Below, one piece after another: positions 20,353 through 29,664 of a DNA stretch of 64,000 nt (the stretch's first letter is position 1; each line of letters begins with the position of its first letter). The stretch is from Burkholderiales bacterium. Its GTDB lineage: Bacteria; Pseudomonadota; Gammaproteobacteria; Burkholderiales; Burkholderiaceae_C. Both the position numbers and the translations under genes were made by a program. The notes under the pieces are model-generated. The model searched no databases. It had not been told where the DNA came from and worked only from the letters and a program-made list of their open reading frames with translations. The stretch is taken from assembly GCA_016213325.1 (NCBI GenBank), contig JACRAY010000029.1, positions 62,001 through 126,000 of the forward strand, given 5' to 3'.

Positions 20353-21427
20353 GCTCGGCCTCGAAGTCCTTCATGTACGCGACGAGCGCCTGCACGCCCT
20401 CGATGGGCATGGCGTTGTAGATCGACGCACGCATGCCGCCCACCGAGCGGTGCCCCTTGAGCTGCAGCATGCCGCGCGCCTGCGCGCCCTTCAGGAACGC
20501 TTCGTCCAGCGCCTCGTCCTTGAGCTTGAAGGGCACGTTCATCAGCGAGCGGTCTTCGCGCGCCACGGGGTTGCTGTAGAAGCTGCTCTGGTCGAGGTAG
20601 TCGTACAGCACCTTGGCCTTGGCGACGTTGTGCGCCTCCATCGCGTCCATGCCGCCCATGGCCTTGACGTGCTTGAACACGAGGCCCGCGATGTAGATCG
20701 CGTAGGTGGGGGGCGTGTTGTACATCGAGTCGGCTTCGGCCTGCAGCTTGTAGTTGAAGGCCGAGGGCGTGATGGGCAGCGCGTGGCCCAGCAGGTCGTC
20801 GCGCACGATCACCACCGTGACCCCCGAGGGGCCCATGTTCTTCTGCGCGCCGGCATAGATGAGCCCGTAGCGGCTCACGTCGATGCGCCGCGACAGGATG
20901 TCGGACGACATGTCGGCCACCAGCGGCACGTCGCCCGTATCGGGCGTCCAGTGGAACTGCACGCCGCCAATCGTCTCGTTGGAGCAGATGTGCACGTAGG
21001 CCGCCCCCGGGTCGAGCTTCCATTCGGCCTGCTTCGGGATGGCCGTGAGGCCCGAGGCTTCGCCGGAGGCCGCCAGGCTGACGGTGCCGTAGGTCCTGGC
21101 CTCCTTCATGGACTTCTTCGACCAGTCGCCGGTGACGACGTAGTCGGCCTTGCCGGTGCGGCCGATGAGGTTCATCGGCACGATGGCGTTCTCGCCGATG
21201 GCGCCGCCCTGCATGAACAGCACCTTGTAGCTGCCGGGGATGTCGAGCAGCTCGCGCAGCCCGGCTTCGGCTTCGGCATGGATGGAGATGAACTCCTTGC
21301 CGCGGTGGCTCATCTCCATCACGGACATGCCGGTGCCGTGCCAGTCGAGCATTTCTTCGGCAGCCTGCCGCAGCACGGGCTCGGGCAGGATGGCGGGTCC
21401 GGCACTGAAATTGAATACGCGGGTCAT
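20345..21427 (-). CDS. serC: Phosphoserine aminotransferase
   Basis: PLP class V aminotransferase of 360 residues making phosphoserine from phosphohydroxypyruvate in serine synthesis; the enzyme also acts in pyridoxal phosphate synthesis in many bacteria. Hallmarks are [15 protein letters not shown] at the start, EMSHRGKEF, and the PLP lysine Lys196 in [13 protein letters not shown]; the ending [16 protein letters not shown] is typical. The ATG at 21427 gives the standard N-terminus, so the in-frame extension to 21493 is rejected. First gene of serC-serA. Confidence 0.96.
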   Translation of the reverse strand: MTRVFNFSAGPAILPEPVLRQAAEEMLDWHGTGMSVMEMSHRGKEFISIHAEAEAGLRELLDIPGSYKVLFMQGGAIGENAIVPMNLIGRTGKADYVVTGDWSKKSMKEARTYGTVSLAASGEASGLTAIPKQAEWKLDPGAAYVHICSNETIGGVQFHWTPDTGDVPLVADMSSDILSRRIDVSRYGLIYAGAQKNMGPSGVTVVIVRDDLLGHALPITPSAFNYKLQAEADSMYNTPPTYAIYIAGLVFKHVKAMGGMDAMEAHNVAKAKVLYDYLDQSSFYSNPVAREDRSLMNVPFKLKDEALDEAFLKGAQARGMLQLKGHRSVGGMRASIYNAMPIEGVQALVAYMKDFEAEHG

Positions 21428-21500
21428 CGGGCTTTCTCTCGGCTGCGGCGTGTTGTGGGGAAGCCTTGCAGCATACCAAGAGAAAGGCACCACTCCTTGA

Positions 21501-21902
21501 CTAGGCCCAGCCTTGCACCGGATAGCGCCGCAGGCCGATCCACTCCAGCTCGGCCAGCACCACCACCACGGCGGCCTGCGCCACCAGGTAGGCCTGGCCC
21601 GGCAGCGTGCCGGCAGCGCCGGTGAACAGCAGCGCCAGGCAGGCTGCCGCCCAGAGCCAGTTGCCCGCGATCATCGCCAGCACCGGCGCGCGAGGTATCG
21701 GCTCGCAGCTCGCCGCATAGGAAGCAAGGGCAATGACCACCAGCAGCGCCAGGCCGCTGGATGCCAGCAGTGCTTCGGAAAGGCCGAGCCATGGCGCCAG
21801 CAGGCTGCCAGCGAACAGGTGCAGCGCGCTGCTGACCGCGCAGGATGCGGCGTCGAACCACAGGACATTGCGCAGGAATCGGGGGTGTGCGAACAGGGAC
21901 AT
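21501..21902 (-). CDS. Small four-span membrane protein
   Basis: Protein of 133 residues, nearly all hydrophobic, with about four transmembrane helices (for example [20 protein letters not shown] and [17 protein letters not shown]). No enzymatic motif is recognised. The ATG at 21902 has an AAGGAG site 9 bases upstream. It is divergent from a MmyB-type regulator gene across 109 bases, so it is a probable target of that regulator. Confidence 0.7.
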   Translation of the reverse strand: MSLFAHPRFLRNVLWFDAASCAVSSALHLFAGSLLAPWLGLSEALLASSGLALLVVIALASYAASCEPIPRAPVLAMIAGNWLWAAACLALLFTGAAGTLPGQAYLVAQAAVVVVLAELEWIGLRRYPVQGWA

Positions 21903-22011
21903 GGGGATGGCTCCTTGGGTTGGTCGTGGCGCCATGGTCGCGACGGCGCCGCGTGCGGTCGATTACCCCGCAGGTAAGCGCAGCCCGGCAGGGAGGCCCT
22001 ACCATCGGCGC

Positions 22012-22851
22012 ATGGACACGCACACGCAACCGGTGCGCCGGGCCGCACCGCAGCCCTTCGGCGAGCACTTGCGCCACTGGCGCCAGCATCGCCGCATGAG
22101 CCAGCTGGACCTGGCCCAGGAAGCCGAGATCTCCACCCGCCACCTGAGCTTCGTCGAAACCGGCCGTTCGGCGCCCAGCCGCGAAATGGTGCTGCGCCTG
22201 GCCGAGCGGCTCGACGTGCCGCTGCGCGAACGCAATGCGATGCTGGTGGCAGCCGGCTTCGCACCGATGTACCGCGAGCGTCCGCTGGACGACCCCGCGC
22301 TGGCGGCGGCGCGGCAGGCCGTGGAGCTGATCCTGCGCAGCCACGAACCCTTCCCGGCGATCGCGGTGGACCGGCACTGGAACCTGCTGGCCGGCAATGC
22401 GATGGTGCCCCACCTGCTGGCGAACGTCGCCGACCCGGCGCTGCTGCAGCCGCCGGTCAACGTGCTGCGGCTGAGCCTGCACCCGCAGGGACTGGCGCCG
22501 CGCATCGTCAACCTGGGCCAGTGGCGGATGCACCTGTTCGAACGGCTCAGGCAGCAGGTGCACGCGACCGGCGATGCGCAGCTGGCAGCACTGGGCGAAG
22601 AGTTGCGGCAGTACCCTGTGCCGGAGGACGCCGACGACACGATCCTCGAGGGCGAGCTGCTGGGCGTGGCCATGCCGCTGCGCTTTCGCTCGCAGTTCGG
22701 CGTGCTCAACCTGATCAGCACCACCACGGTGTTCGGCACCCCGGTGGACATCACCTTGCAGGAACTGGCGCTGGAGACTTTCTTCCCGGCCGACGCGTTC
22801 ACAGCTGACGTGCTGCGGCAGGCCGCTGCACGACCTGTCGCAACTTCGTGA
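22012..22851 (+). CDS. XRE/MmyB-type transcription regulator
   Basis: Protein of 279 residues with an N-terminal HTH_XRE domain (about 13-75; MSQLDLAQEAEISTRHLSFV then ETGRSAPSREMVLRLAERL) and a C-terminal MmyB-like ligand-binding domain (about 105-270; FPAIAVDRHWNLLAGNAMVP). In characterised relatives this PAS-like domain binds a small hydrophobic ligand. The ATG at 22012 is the only start giving a clean HTH N-terminus. It is divergent from a small membrane protein gene, the usual arrangement for a dedicated regulator-target pair. Confidence 0.87.
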   Translation: MDTHTQPVRRAAPQPFGEHLRHWRQHRRMSQLDLAQEAEISTRHLSFVETGRSAPSREMVLRLAERLDVPLRERNAMLVAAGFAPMYRERPLDDPALAAARQAVELILRSHEPFPAIAVDRHWNLLAGNAMVPHLLANVADPALLQPPVNVLRLSLHPQGLAPRIVNLGQWRMHLFERLRQQVHATGDAQLAALGEELRQYPVPEDADDTILEGELLGVAMPLRFRSQFGVLNLISTTTVFGTPVDITLQELALETFFPADAFTADVLRQAAARPVATS

Positions 22852-23009
22852 CACAAGCGGGCCGCTGGCTGCCCCGGCGGCTCGCAAGTCAGCCCTTGCG
22901 CACACAGGGCTGCGCGCCGCACCGACGCAAGCTGTCTTTCCTGATTTGCACGATGCATGGGCATGCCAGAAGGCAGCGATCCATACATGCCAATCAAGGA
23001 GCGAGATTC

Positions 23010-24377
23010 ATGAAATCGTCAAACACCCCCTTCCGGCTGACCCTGTTGGCCACAGCCCTGGCTGGAGCACTAGGCCTTGCCATGGCTGCCATCGATGGCG
23101 CACCGGCTTCGGCCGACTCGCACCACGCCCGCTTGACCGTCGATGGTGACGGTGGTGGCGGTGGTGGCGGCGGCGGCGGTGGCGGTGGCGGCTCCGGTGG
23201 CGGGGCCGGCAGTGGCGGCGGCAGCGGCGATGGCGGGGGCTCTGGCTCCGGTGGGGGCTCGGGCGGCGGCGGCGGGTCCGGCGGCGGCGCCGGCGTCGGC
23301 GGCGGCGGCTCCGGTGGGGGCTCCGGCGGTGGCGGCGGTTCCGGCGGCGGCGGTTCCGGCGGTGCTGGTGACGGTGCCGGTGCCGGTGTCGGCGCGGGCG
23401 CTGGTGCTGGCGCCGGTGCAGGTGGTGTCGGTGCCGGTGCCGGTGTTGGCGGCGGCGCCAGCGCAGGCGTCGGTGGTGGCAGCAGCAACGGCGGCGGCGC
23501 GGGCGGCGCCCCCGCTGGCAATGCCGGCGGCAACGGCGGTGCGAACGTAGGCACCGGCAACAGCGGCAATGGCGTGGGCAACACGGGCCTCGGCAACCAG
23601 GGCAATGGCCCGAATGCGACGACGGCGGGTTTTGCATGCTGCGGCGGTGTCGGCCAAGGCGGCGGCGGCGGGTCTGGTGGCGGCGGTGGGTCCGGTGGCG
23701 GCGGCGGGTCCGGCGGAGGCGGCGGGTCCGGCGGCGGCGGTGGTGCTGGTGGCGGCATCGGCGGCGGTGGCGGCATCGGCGGCGGTGGCGGCATCGGCGG
23801 CGGTGGCGGCATCGGCGGCGGTGGCGGCATCGGCGGCGGCGTTGGCGGCGGCCAAGGCGGTGGTGGTGGCGGCGGCGGTGGCGGCGGTCAAGGCGGCGGC
23901 GCCGGCCAGGGCGGCGGCGGTGGCGGCGGCCAAGGCGGCGGTGGCGGTGGCGGCAATGCCGGTGGCGGTGGCGGTGGCGGTGGCAACGTCGGTGGCGGCG
24001 GCACGGTCGGTGGCGGCGGCACGGTCGGTGGCGGCGGCACGGTCGGTGGCGGCGGCACGATTGGCGGTGGTGGCACGGTCGGCGGCGGCGGCGGCACCGT
24101 CGGCGTCGCACCGGGTGTCACCACGGTCACGACGCTGGGCCCGGCGGAACGCGGTCCCGGCCCGGCCAGCGACAGCGGTCCCGGCGTGGTCGGCATAGCC
24201 GGTGCGGCAGCGCCGGCCGGCACAACGGCGATGGGCGCGGGTCCCGCTACGTCGGCCATGGGCGCTGGCCCGGCAGCGGCGGCAGCAGCCCCGTCGGCCA
24301 TCGCGTCCGAGTCGGCGACCATGGGCGCAGCCCCGGCCCCGTCGGCCGTGCGCGCAGCCAAGGCCGACCGCAACTAA
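23010..24377 (+). CDS. Exported glycine-rich repeat protein
   Basis: Protein of 455 residues with a signal peptide (1 to about 36, FRLTLLATALAGALGLAMAA) and a mature part dominated by glycine. Three blocks of in-frame 18-bp tandem repeats encode hexapeptides of the types GGGGSG, GIGGGG and GTVGGG. Between them are GAGVGAG-type and Asn/Gly-rich stretches and one FACCGGVGQ segment with two adjacent Cys. The last 80 residues are Ala/Pro/Gly-rich and end KADRN. The ATG at 23010 has a strong AAGGAG site and a strong terminator follows, so it looks a real, expressed gene. Function is unknown; a structural, adhesive or cell-surface role is only a guess. Confidence 0.75.
   Translation: MKSSNTPFRLTLLATALAGALGLAMAAIDGAPASADSHHARLTVDGDGGGGGGGGGGGGGGSGGGAGSGGGSGDGGGSGSGGGSGGGGGSGGGAGVGGGGSGGGSGGGGGSGGGGSGGAGDGAGAGVGAGAGAGAGAGGVGAGAGVGGGASAGVGGGSSNGGGAGGAPAGNAGGNGGANVGTGNSGNGVGNTGLGNQGNGPNATTAGFACCGGVGQGGGGGSGGGGGSGGGGGSGGGGGSGGGGGAGGGIGGGGGIGGGGGIGGGGGIGGGGGIGGGVGGGQGGGGGGGGGGGQGGGAGQGGGGGGGQGGGGGGGNAGGGGGGGGNVGGGGTVGGGGTVGGGGTVGGGGTIGGGGTVGGGGGTVGVAPGVTTVTTLGPAERGPGPASDSGPGVVGIAGAAAPAGTTAMGAGPATSAMGAGPAAAAAAPSAIASESATMGAAPAPSAVRAAKADRN
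23658..23750 (+). repeat. In-frame 18-bp repeat array, GGGGSG type
   Basis: About five consecutive 18-bp units, each ending in a GGGTCC/GGGTCT-type step, with Ser codons at 23673, 23691, 23709 and 23727. They lie inside the glycine-rich gene and keep the reading frame. Length variation by slippage would be expected. Confidence 0.8.
23757..23843 (+). repeat. In-frame 18-bp repeat array, GIGGGG type
   Basis: Five nearly identical copies of ATCGGCGGCGGTGGCGGC, with ATC codons at 23757, 23775, 23793, 23811 and 23829. They encode IGGGGG hexapeptides within the glycine-rich gene. Confidence 0.88.
24003..24101 (+). repeat. In-frame 18-bp repeat array, GTVGGG type
   Basis: Five copies of ACGGTCGGTGGCGGCGGC with small changes (one ACGATT unit), starting at 24003, 24021, 24039, 24057 and 24075, then a diverged sixth (ACCGTC at 24096) set off by one extra glycine codon. 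Encodes TVGGGG hexapeptides. Confidence 0.88.
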
Positions 24378-24393
24378 GCGGCCTGGCGCAAAT

Positions 24394-24425
24394 GAAAACG
24401 GCGGCCCACGGGCCGCCGTTTTTTC
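24394..24425 (+). terminator. Strong terminator after the glycine-rich gene
   Basis: AAAACGGCGGCCC-ACG-GGGCCGCCGTTTTTT-type hairpin: AACGGCGGCCC pairs with GGGCCGCCGTT around a short loop and six T residues follow. It is 17 bases after the stop codon. Confidence 0.9.
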
Positions 24426-24641
24426 GTGCCGGCATTGTCTAGCTGATGCACTGGACCGTTGGTTGTAGTTGAGACCATTGGTCCATGGGGAAAAACCGCG
24501 AATACACAGGGCTTGGAACGCACGCCAGCCCCAATGGCTTGGCTCACGCGACGTGTGCTGAAGGGCAAGATAAACGATGCGCGCCTGACGACGTCCGCCA
24601 CCCGGATCATGGGTTTGACGGCAGCAGAGTTTGAATCCGAG

Positions 24642-24740
24642 ACCACTGAACGCACCATCGCGCCGAATCTGCTGCAACGGCAGTTCGAAGCCGACGCGCC
24701 GAACCGCAGGTGGCTTGCCGGCTTCACCTACATCTGGACC
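24642..24740 (+). pseudogene. Fragment of an IS3-type transposase (OrfB)
   Basis: A 33-codon stretch encodes ERTIAPNLLQRQFEADAPNR followed by RWLAGFTYIWT. This matches the start of the DDE integrase core of IS3-family OrfB proteins, where the usual text is PNLL-RQF-APN-WV-DITYI. The first catalytic Asp, expected before FTYI, is Gly here. The match stops abruptly after YIWT; no orfA, rest of orfB or terminal repeats were found. This is a relic rather than a functional element. The flanking stretches (24426-24641 and 24741-24912) hold nothing else I can recognise. Confidence 0.6.
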
Positions 24741-24912
24741 CCGAGCCATCATCCTGGGCGTGGCCGGCATGGCAGCTACGGTCCCGGCCGCTGCCGCGCG
24801 CGCTCCGAGCCAGCGGGCTGCGCGCGCATGTTGTGACCGGCAGCCCAAGTTGCCGGCACAGTTTCGAGCCTATCGACCGGCCGCTTCAGAAGCCGGTTCT
24901 CTCGTTCCCCGG

Positions 24913-25740
24913 TCAGGGGACTGTCTGAAACTCCGTGCTCGTGCTGCGGGACTGTCCGCCGAGAATGCTGGACCTGGCGCCGCCCGCGGTATTCAGCGCG
25001 CCGCCCACAACGGCGGCCACATCGCCACTGGCCGTGTTTTGCTGACCGCCCAGCACGCTCACGGCGCGTCCAGTGGCCATGTTTTGCTCGCCCCCGACGA
25101 CGACAGAGGCTATGCCCATCGCGTAATTGCCCACGCCACCGAGGATCGTGCCGCCTCCCTGCAAAAACGGGGCGCCTGGGAGTTCAGCGGGACCCGCGAC
25201 GTTTGAGGCGCCGCTGAGGATGCTGGAATACGCACTGCGGATGCGGTTCTTGAAGCCGGTGACAATGCCGCCGTAGCCTGAGTAGCTGTTTTCGCGGCCA
25301 AGCACCAGCGAGTGCGACGCTGTCTTTTCGCTCGTCGGAGAAGCTTCGTCATAGCCGATGATGACGTTGCCGACACCGTTGGTTGTGTCGGTGGCGCCCA
25401 AGCCATTGACCACTTGCAAGTTCACCGCATTGAACCGCACGCGCGTCTTGCCCGCGGCCGTTGTCACTGTGACGTGGTTGTTCAGGCCCATGACGTTGCT
25501 GGTCTCCACCGCCGTCACCTTCGCGCCCAGTGTGGTGAGAGCCGACTGCTGGCTCGCCGAGGTGCCTTGCAGCGTCGCGACCTGCGCAGCCAAGGTGGCA
25601 ATCGAGGCCTGCTGGGCGGCGACGGTGGCCTCGAGGGCGCTCACTCGCGCAGCGAGGGCTGCGATCGGGTTTTGCGCATGCGCGGCCGGATATGCGAGCG
25701 CGATTGCGCCGCAGAGGGCGGCAATGCGGAAGTAAGCCAT
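24913..25740 (-). CDS. Exported YadA-head-like repeat protein
   Basis: Protein of 275 residues with a signal peptide (1 to about 22, ending AYPAAHAQ), a heptad-type coiled coil (about 25-80, IAALAARVSALEATVAAQQA onward) and a C-terminal region of roughly 14-residue repeats such as SVVVGGEQNMATGRA and SVLGGQQNTASGDVA. These resemble the head repeats of YadA-type trimeric autotransporters. No YadA beta-barrel anchor is present; the protein ends at SRSTSTEFQTVP. The ATG at 25740 has an AAGGAG site. It ends about 170 bases from a transposase relic, so its 3' end may have been lost. Adhesin-like or phage-fibre-like roles are both possible. Confidence 0.72.
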   Translation of the reverse strand: MAYFRIAALCGAIALAYPAAHAQNPIAALAARVSALEATVAAQQASIATLAAQVATLQGTSASQQSALTTLGAKVTAVETSNVMGLNNHVTVTTAAGKTRVRFNAVNLQVVNGLGATDTTNGVGNVIIGYDEASPTSEKTASHSLVLGRENSYSGYGGIVTGFKNRIRSAYSSILSGASNVAGPAELPGAPFLQGGGTILGGVGNYAMGIASVVVGGEQNMATGRAVSVLGGQQNTASGDVAAVVGGALNTAGGARSSILGGQSRSTSTEFQTVP

Positions 25741-26307
25741 GTCGATCTCCTTGGGCGGAGCGAACCCCGTCGCGGTACAGCAAGTGCACTGACATGACGC
25801 GCACCGGAACATCGAGTACGCGTCGACGACGAACGCGCGGGCGTGCGCTGGCGCGCCGTCCGGCAGCGAAAGGCCTGGGTGCCTTGGCTAACGGAGGACT
25901 ATCGCCACGCGATGTAGGGTGACATTGATCGCCGTCAACAATCGCTAAGCGCAAAGGAGGTTACGGCGGCGGCGTGATCCAGCGAGGCGGGTTGATCGCA
26001 GTGCGTGGAGTCGAGCCCCATATTGCGGAAGCCAACGGACACAATCGGCGCGATCCGAGAGCGCCATGAGCTGGGTGGTCCTCAGGCGGCAAACGCCTGG
26101 TGAATCGCGGCGCTGCGCAAAGGCGAGCAGGCAGCCTTCACGAAGCTCGGGCGACGCGTCCCAGGCGCGATGGACGTGCAGGGGATTGGAGCATTCGAAC
26201 GGCCAGCGCATAGCGCTGGCCGAAATCGGAGCTAATTCGTTGATGCAAAAAGGACCTTTCGAAGTTCTTAGTGCACCAGCGAGATTGTGCCGTTTCGTGC
26301 TCTGGCC
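25741..26307. other. 567-bp stretch without a recognised gene
   Basis: Between the YadA-like gene and acnB. It should hold the promoter of the YadA-like gene at its left end. Open frames here (for example 25945-26211 on the minus strand) show no family resemblance, no good start site and mixed codon use. A perfect hairpin sits at 26201-26221. A GGGTGACATTGATCGCCGTC stretch near 25918 vaguely recalls IS21-type ends but has no partner. I see no gene I can support. Confidence 0.5.
26201..26221. terminator. Perfect hairpin downstream of acnB
   Basis: GGCCAGCGC-ATA-GCGCTGGCC is a perfect 9-bp stem with a 3-base loop, 87 bases beyond the acnB stop. It has no T tract on either strand, so a terminator or mRNA-stabilising role for acnB is only suggested. 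Confidence 0.4.
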
Positions 26308-28899
26308 TCAGGCCGTCACGGCCTTGGCTGCTTCCGCGTACTCCTCGATCTGGTCGAAGTTCATGTAGCGGTACACGCGGTCGGCGTCCTTGTTGATCAC
26401 GCCCATGTCCTCGTGGTACTCGGCCACCGTGGGGATGCGGCCCAGTTTCGACGCGATGGCCGCGAGTTCAGCCGACGCGAGGAACACGTTGGTGTTCTTG
26501 CCCAGGCGGTTGGGGAAGTTACGCGTGCTGGTGGAGACCACCGTCGCGCCTTCGCGCACCTGCGCCTGGTTGCCCATGCACAGCGAGCAGCCGGGCATCT
26601 CGGTGCGCGCGCCCGCGGTGCCGAACACACCGTAGTGCCCTTCCTTTGTCAGCTCGTCCTGGTCCATCTTGGTCGGCGGCGCCACCCACAGCTTGACCGG
26701 GATGTCGCGCTTGCCGTCCAGCAGCTTGGACGCAGCGCGGAAGTGGCCGATGTTGGTCATGCACGAACCGATGAACACCTCGTCGATCTTCGTGTTCTGC
26801 ACTTCCGACAGCGGCTTCACGTCGTCGGGGTCGTTCGGGCAGCACAGCAGCGGCTCCTTGATGTCCGCCAGGTCGATCTCGATCACGGCGGCGTACTCGG
26901 CGTCGGGGTCCGCTTCCAGCAGCTTCGGGTTGGCGATCCAGGCCTCGACCGCCTTGATGCGGCGCTCCAGCGTGCGCTTGTCCTCGTAGCCGTTGGCGAT
27001 CATGTTCTTCATCAGCACGACGTTGCTGGTGAGGTATTCGATGATCGGCTCCTTGTCGAGCCGCACGGTGCAGCCCGCCGCCGAACGCTCGGCCGACGCG
27101 TCGGACAGCTCGAAAGCCTGCTCCACCTTCAGCTTGGGCAGGCCCTCGATCTCGAGGATGCGGCCCGAGAACGCGTTGACCTTCCCCTGCTTGGCAACCG
27201 TCAGCAGGCCCTGCCTGATGGCGTAGTAGGGAATGGCGTGCACCAGGTCGCGCAGCGTGATGCCCGGCTGCATCTCGCCCTTGAAGCGCACCAGCACCGA
27301 CTCGGGCATGTCAAGCGGCATGACGCCGGTAGCCGCCGCGAAGGCGACCAGGCCCGAACCCGCCGGGAAGCTGATGCCGATGGGAAAGCGCGTGTGGCTG
27401 TCGCCGCCGGTGCCCACCGTGTCGGGCAGCAGCAGGCGGTTCAGCCACGAGTGGATCACGCCGTCGCCCGGGCGCAGGGACACGCCGCCACGCGTGCTGA
27501 TGAAAGCCGGCAGTTCGCGGTGCGTCTTCACGTCGACCGGCTTCGGGTAGGCCGCGGTGTGGCAGAACGACTGCATCACCAGGTCGGCGCTGAAGCCCAG
27601 GCAGGCCAGGTCCTTCAGTTCGTCGCGCGTCATCGGGCCGGTGGTGTCCTGGCTGCCGACGGTGGTCTGGCGCGGCTCGCAGTACGTGCCGGGACGCACG
27701 CCCTGGCCTTCCGGCAGGCCGCAGGCGCGGCCCACCATCTTCTGCGCCGAGGTGAAGCCCTTGCCGCTGTCCACCGGCGGCTTGGGCAGGCGGAACGTGG
27801 TGGAGGCGGGCAGCCCCAGGAACTCGCGCGCCTTGGCGGTGAGCGAGCGGCCGATGATCAGGTTGATGCGGCCGCCGGCACGCACTTCGTCGAGCAGCAC
27901 CTCGTTCTTGAGTTCGAAGCGCTCGACCAGTTCGCCTGCGCGCTCGATCTTGCCTTCGTAGGGGTAGATGTCGATCACGTCGCCCATCTCGAGCTTGGCC
28001 ACATCCACCTCGATCGGCAGCGCACCCGAGTCTTCCTGCGTGTTGAAGAAGATCGGCGCGATCTTGCCGCCCAGCGTGACGCCGCCGAAGCGCTTGTTGG
28101 GCACGAACGGGATGTCCTGGCCGGTGTGCCAGATCACGCTGTTGGTGGCCGACTTGCGCGACGACCCGGTGCCGACCACGTCGCCTACATAAGCCACCTG
28201 GTGGCCCTTGGCCTTGAGCTCCTCGATCAGCTTCAGTGGCCCGCGCTTGCCGTCTTCTTCCGGCACGAACGGGGCGCCCGCCCGCGTGTTCTTCAGCATC
28301 GCCACGGCATGCAGCGGGATGTCGGGGCGCGACCACGCGTCGGGCGCGGGCGACAGGTCGTCGGTGTTGGTTTCGCCGGGCACCTTGAACACCGTGACGG
28401 TGATCTTCTGCGGCACTTCGGTGCGGGTCGTGAACCACTCGGCGTTGGCCCAGCTCTGGATCACGTCCTTGGCGAACGCGTTGCCGGCTTCGGCCTTGTG
28501 CGCCACGTCGTGGAAGAAGTCGAACATCAGCAGCGTCTTCTTCAGGCCCTCCGCCGCCACCGGCGCGACCTCGACGTCGTCGAGCAGGTCGATCAGCGGC
28601 TTCACGTTGTAGCCGCCCACCATGGTGCCCAGCAGCTCGGTGGCCTTGGCGCGCGACAGCGCAGCCACGGCGATGTCGCCGTGCGCCACCGCAGACAGGA
28701 AGGACGCCTTGACCTTGGCCGCGTCGTCCACGCCCGGCGGCACGCGGTGGGTCAGCAGCTCCAGCAGGAAGCCTTCTTCCTTGGCGGGTGCCGACTTCAG
28801 CAGCTCGATCAGGTCGGCCGTCTGCTTCGCGGTGAGCGGCAGCGGGGGAATGCCGAGCGCGGCGCGTTCGGCGACATGGTCAACATAGGCTTGCAACAT
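26308..28899 (-). CDS. acnB: Aconitate hydratase B
   Basis: Bifunctional aconitase/2-methylisocitrate dehydratase of 863 residues, the main TCA-cycle aconitase in many proteobacteria. AcnB domain order is seen: N-terminal HEAT-like helical domain (1-150; [20 protein letters not shown]), the swivel domain ([20 protein letters not shown] near 240), then the catalytic part with [20 protein letters not shown] and cluster cysteines in [10 protein letters not shown] and GCSLCMGNQ. Length matches E. coli AcnB (865). It lies upstream of a hypothetical gene and downstream, on the same strand, of the mdh block. Confidence 0.97.
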   Translation of the reverse strand: MLQAYVDHVAERAALGIPPLPLTAKQTADLIELLKSAPAKEEGFLLELLTHRVPPGVDDAAKVKASFLSAVAHGDIAVAALSRAKATELLGTMVGGYNVKPLIDLLDDVEVAPVAAEGLKKTLLMFDFFHDVAHKAEAGNAFAKDVIQSWANAEWFTTRTEVPQKITVTVFKVPGETNTDDLSPAPDAWSRPDIPLHAVAMLKNTRAGAPFVPEEDGKRGPLKLIEELKAKGHQVAYVGDVVGTGSSRKSATNSVIWHTGQDIPFVPNKRFGGVTLGGKIAPIFFNTQEDSGALPIEVDVAKLEMGDVIDIYPYEGKIERAGELVERFELKNEVLLDEVRAGGRINLIIGRSLTAKAREFLGLPASTTFRLPKPPVDSGKGFTSAQKMVGRACGLPEGQGVRPGTYCEPRQTTVGSQDTTGPMTRDELKDLACLGFSADLVMQSFCHTAAYPKPVDVKTHRELPAFISTRGGVSLRPGDGVIHSWLNRLLLPDTVGTGGDSHTRFPIGISFPAGSGLVAFAAATGVMPLDMPESVLVRFKGEMQPGITLRDLVHAIPYYAIRQGLLTVAKQGKVNAFSGRILEIEGLPKLKVEQAFELSDASAERSAAGCTVRLDKEPIIEYLTSNVVLMKNMIANGYEDKRTLERRIKAVEAWIANPKLLEADPDAEYAAVIEIDLADIKEPLLCCPNDPDDVKPLSEVQNTKIDEVFIGSCMTNIGHFRAASKLLDGKRDIPVKLWVAPPTKMDQDELTKEGHYGVFGTAGARTEMPGCSLCMGNQAQVREGATVVSTSTRNFPNRLGKNTNVFLASAELAAIASKLGRIPTVAEYHEDMGVINKDADRVYRYMNFDQIEEYAEAAKAVTA

Positions 28900-28929
28900 G
28901 GCTCTCTCTCCGGGGGACGAATCGGGTGG

Positions 28930-29643
28930 TCAGTTAGGTGCGGGCTTCGGCGCTTCGGGCGTGGAAGCGGCGGGCTCGGGTGCAGGGGCCGCGGGCGGGG
29001 CGGCCGAGGCGGCGGGTTCCGGTGCCGGCGCAGCGGGGGCTGCAGGCGGCGGCGGCGGGGGCGGGGGCGGGGGCGGCGCAGGTGCCGGCTCGAGTATGTT
29101 GATCGGGTTCTTCTTCAGGTGCTCGGCCATGGTCTTCTGGTCGGGGCTCTGGCATTCGTCGGCCAGCCGCTGCCCGAGCTTCTGGCTCATGAGCATGGAC
29201 TTGTTGCCCAGCTGCAGCCACATCGCGCCGCGTCCCGGGTCTTCCAGCCGTATGGCGCCGGTGCGGCTGGCCACCGGATGCATCACAAAGCGGGTCTGCT
29301 TCACCTGCACCAGGAAGAAGCCCTCGCGGCGCAGCGGGCGGATCTTCACCGAGGCGCCCAGCTCGCAGGGAATTTCGCCCACGTACACCTTCTTCGCGAC
29401 TTCCAGGTCGGCTTCGTCCAGCTTGATGGTGGGGTCGGGCTCCTCCAGCGGGATGGCTTCTTCCTGCTTCTTCAGCTCCTCCGGGGTGGGCGCGGCGGGT
29501 CTGGGTGCGGCTTTGGGTGCGGGCTTGGCCACCGGCTTCGCCGCAGGCCGGGGAGCCGGCTTGCGGGCGGGCGGGGTCTGCGCGGCCAGCGGCCAGGCCA
29601 GGCCGGCTGCCAGCAGCGCGGCGAGAAGGCGCTTGAACTGCAT
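28930..29643 (-). CDS. Exported Pro/Ala-rich protein of unknown function
   Basis: Protein of 237 residues with a signal peptide (1-21, LLAALLAAGLAWPLAAQ), a Lys/Pro/Ala-rich stretch, a folded-looking core (about 70-185; VYVGEIPCELGASVKIRPLR and RFVMHPVASRTGAIRLED) and a low-complexity tail with an 11-proline run. I do not recognise the family but the core looks conserved rather than random. It sits 30 bases after acnB in the reverse direction, between acnB and the citrate-lyase-like gene on the same strand. Periplasmic location is inferred from the signal peptide. Confidence 0.65.
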   Translation of the reverse strand: MQFKRLLAALLAAGLAWPLAAQTPPARKPAPRPAAKPVAKPAPKAAPRPAAPTPEELKKQEEAIPLEEPDPTIKLDEADLEVAKKVYVGEIPCELGASVKIRPLRREGFFLVQVKQTRFVMHPVASRTGAIRLEDPGRGAMWLQLGNKSMLMSQKLGQRLADECQSPDQKTMAEHLKKNPINILEPAPAPPPPPPPPPPPAAPAAPAPEPAASAAPPAAPAPEPAASTPEAPKPAPN

Positions 29644-29664
29644 ACTGCTTTGTCTCCATCTGGA

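Noticed and set aside
23657..24101. Possible CRISPR-like direct repeats
   Set aside because: The 18-bp units are contiguous, without spacers, and keep a reading frame; they are coding tandem repeats.
23070..24848. Long minus-strand frames (proline-, histidine/arginine- or alanine/threonine-rich) opposite the glycine-rich gene
   Set aside because: They are complements of GGC/GGT repeats. Only the plus-strand frame has a signal peptide, a ribosome binding site and a terminator.
25917..25940. GGGTGACATTGATCGCCGTC stretch resembling the end of an IS21-type element
   Set aside because: No second end, no istA/istB remains and no target duplication were found; similarity is from memory only.
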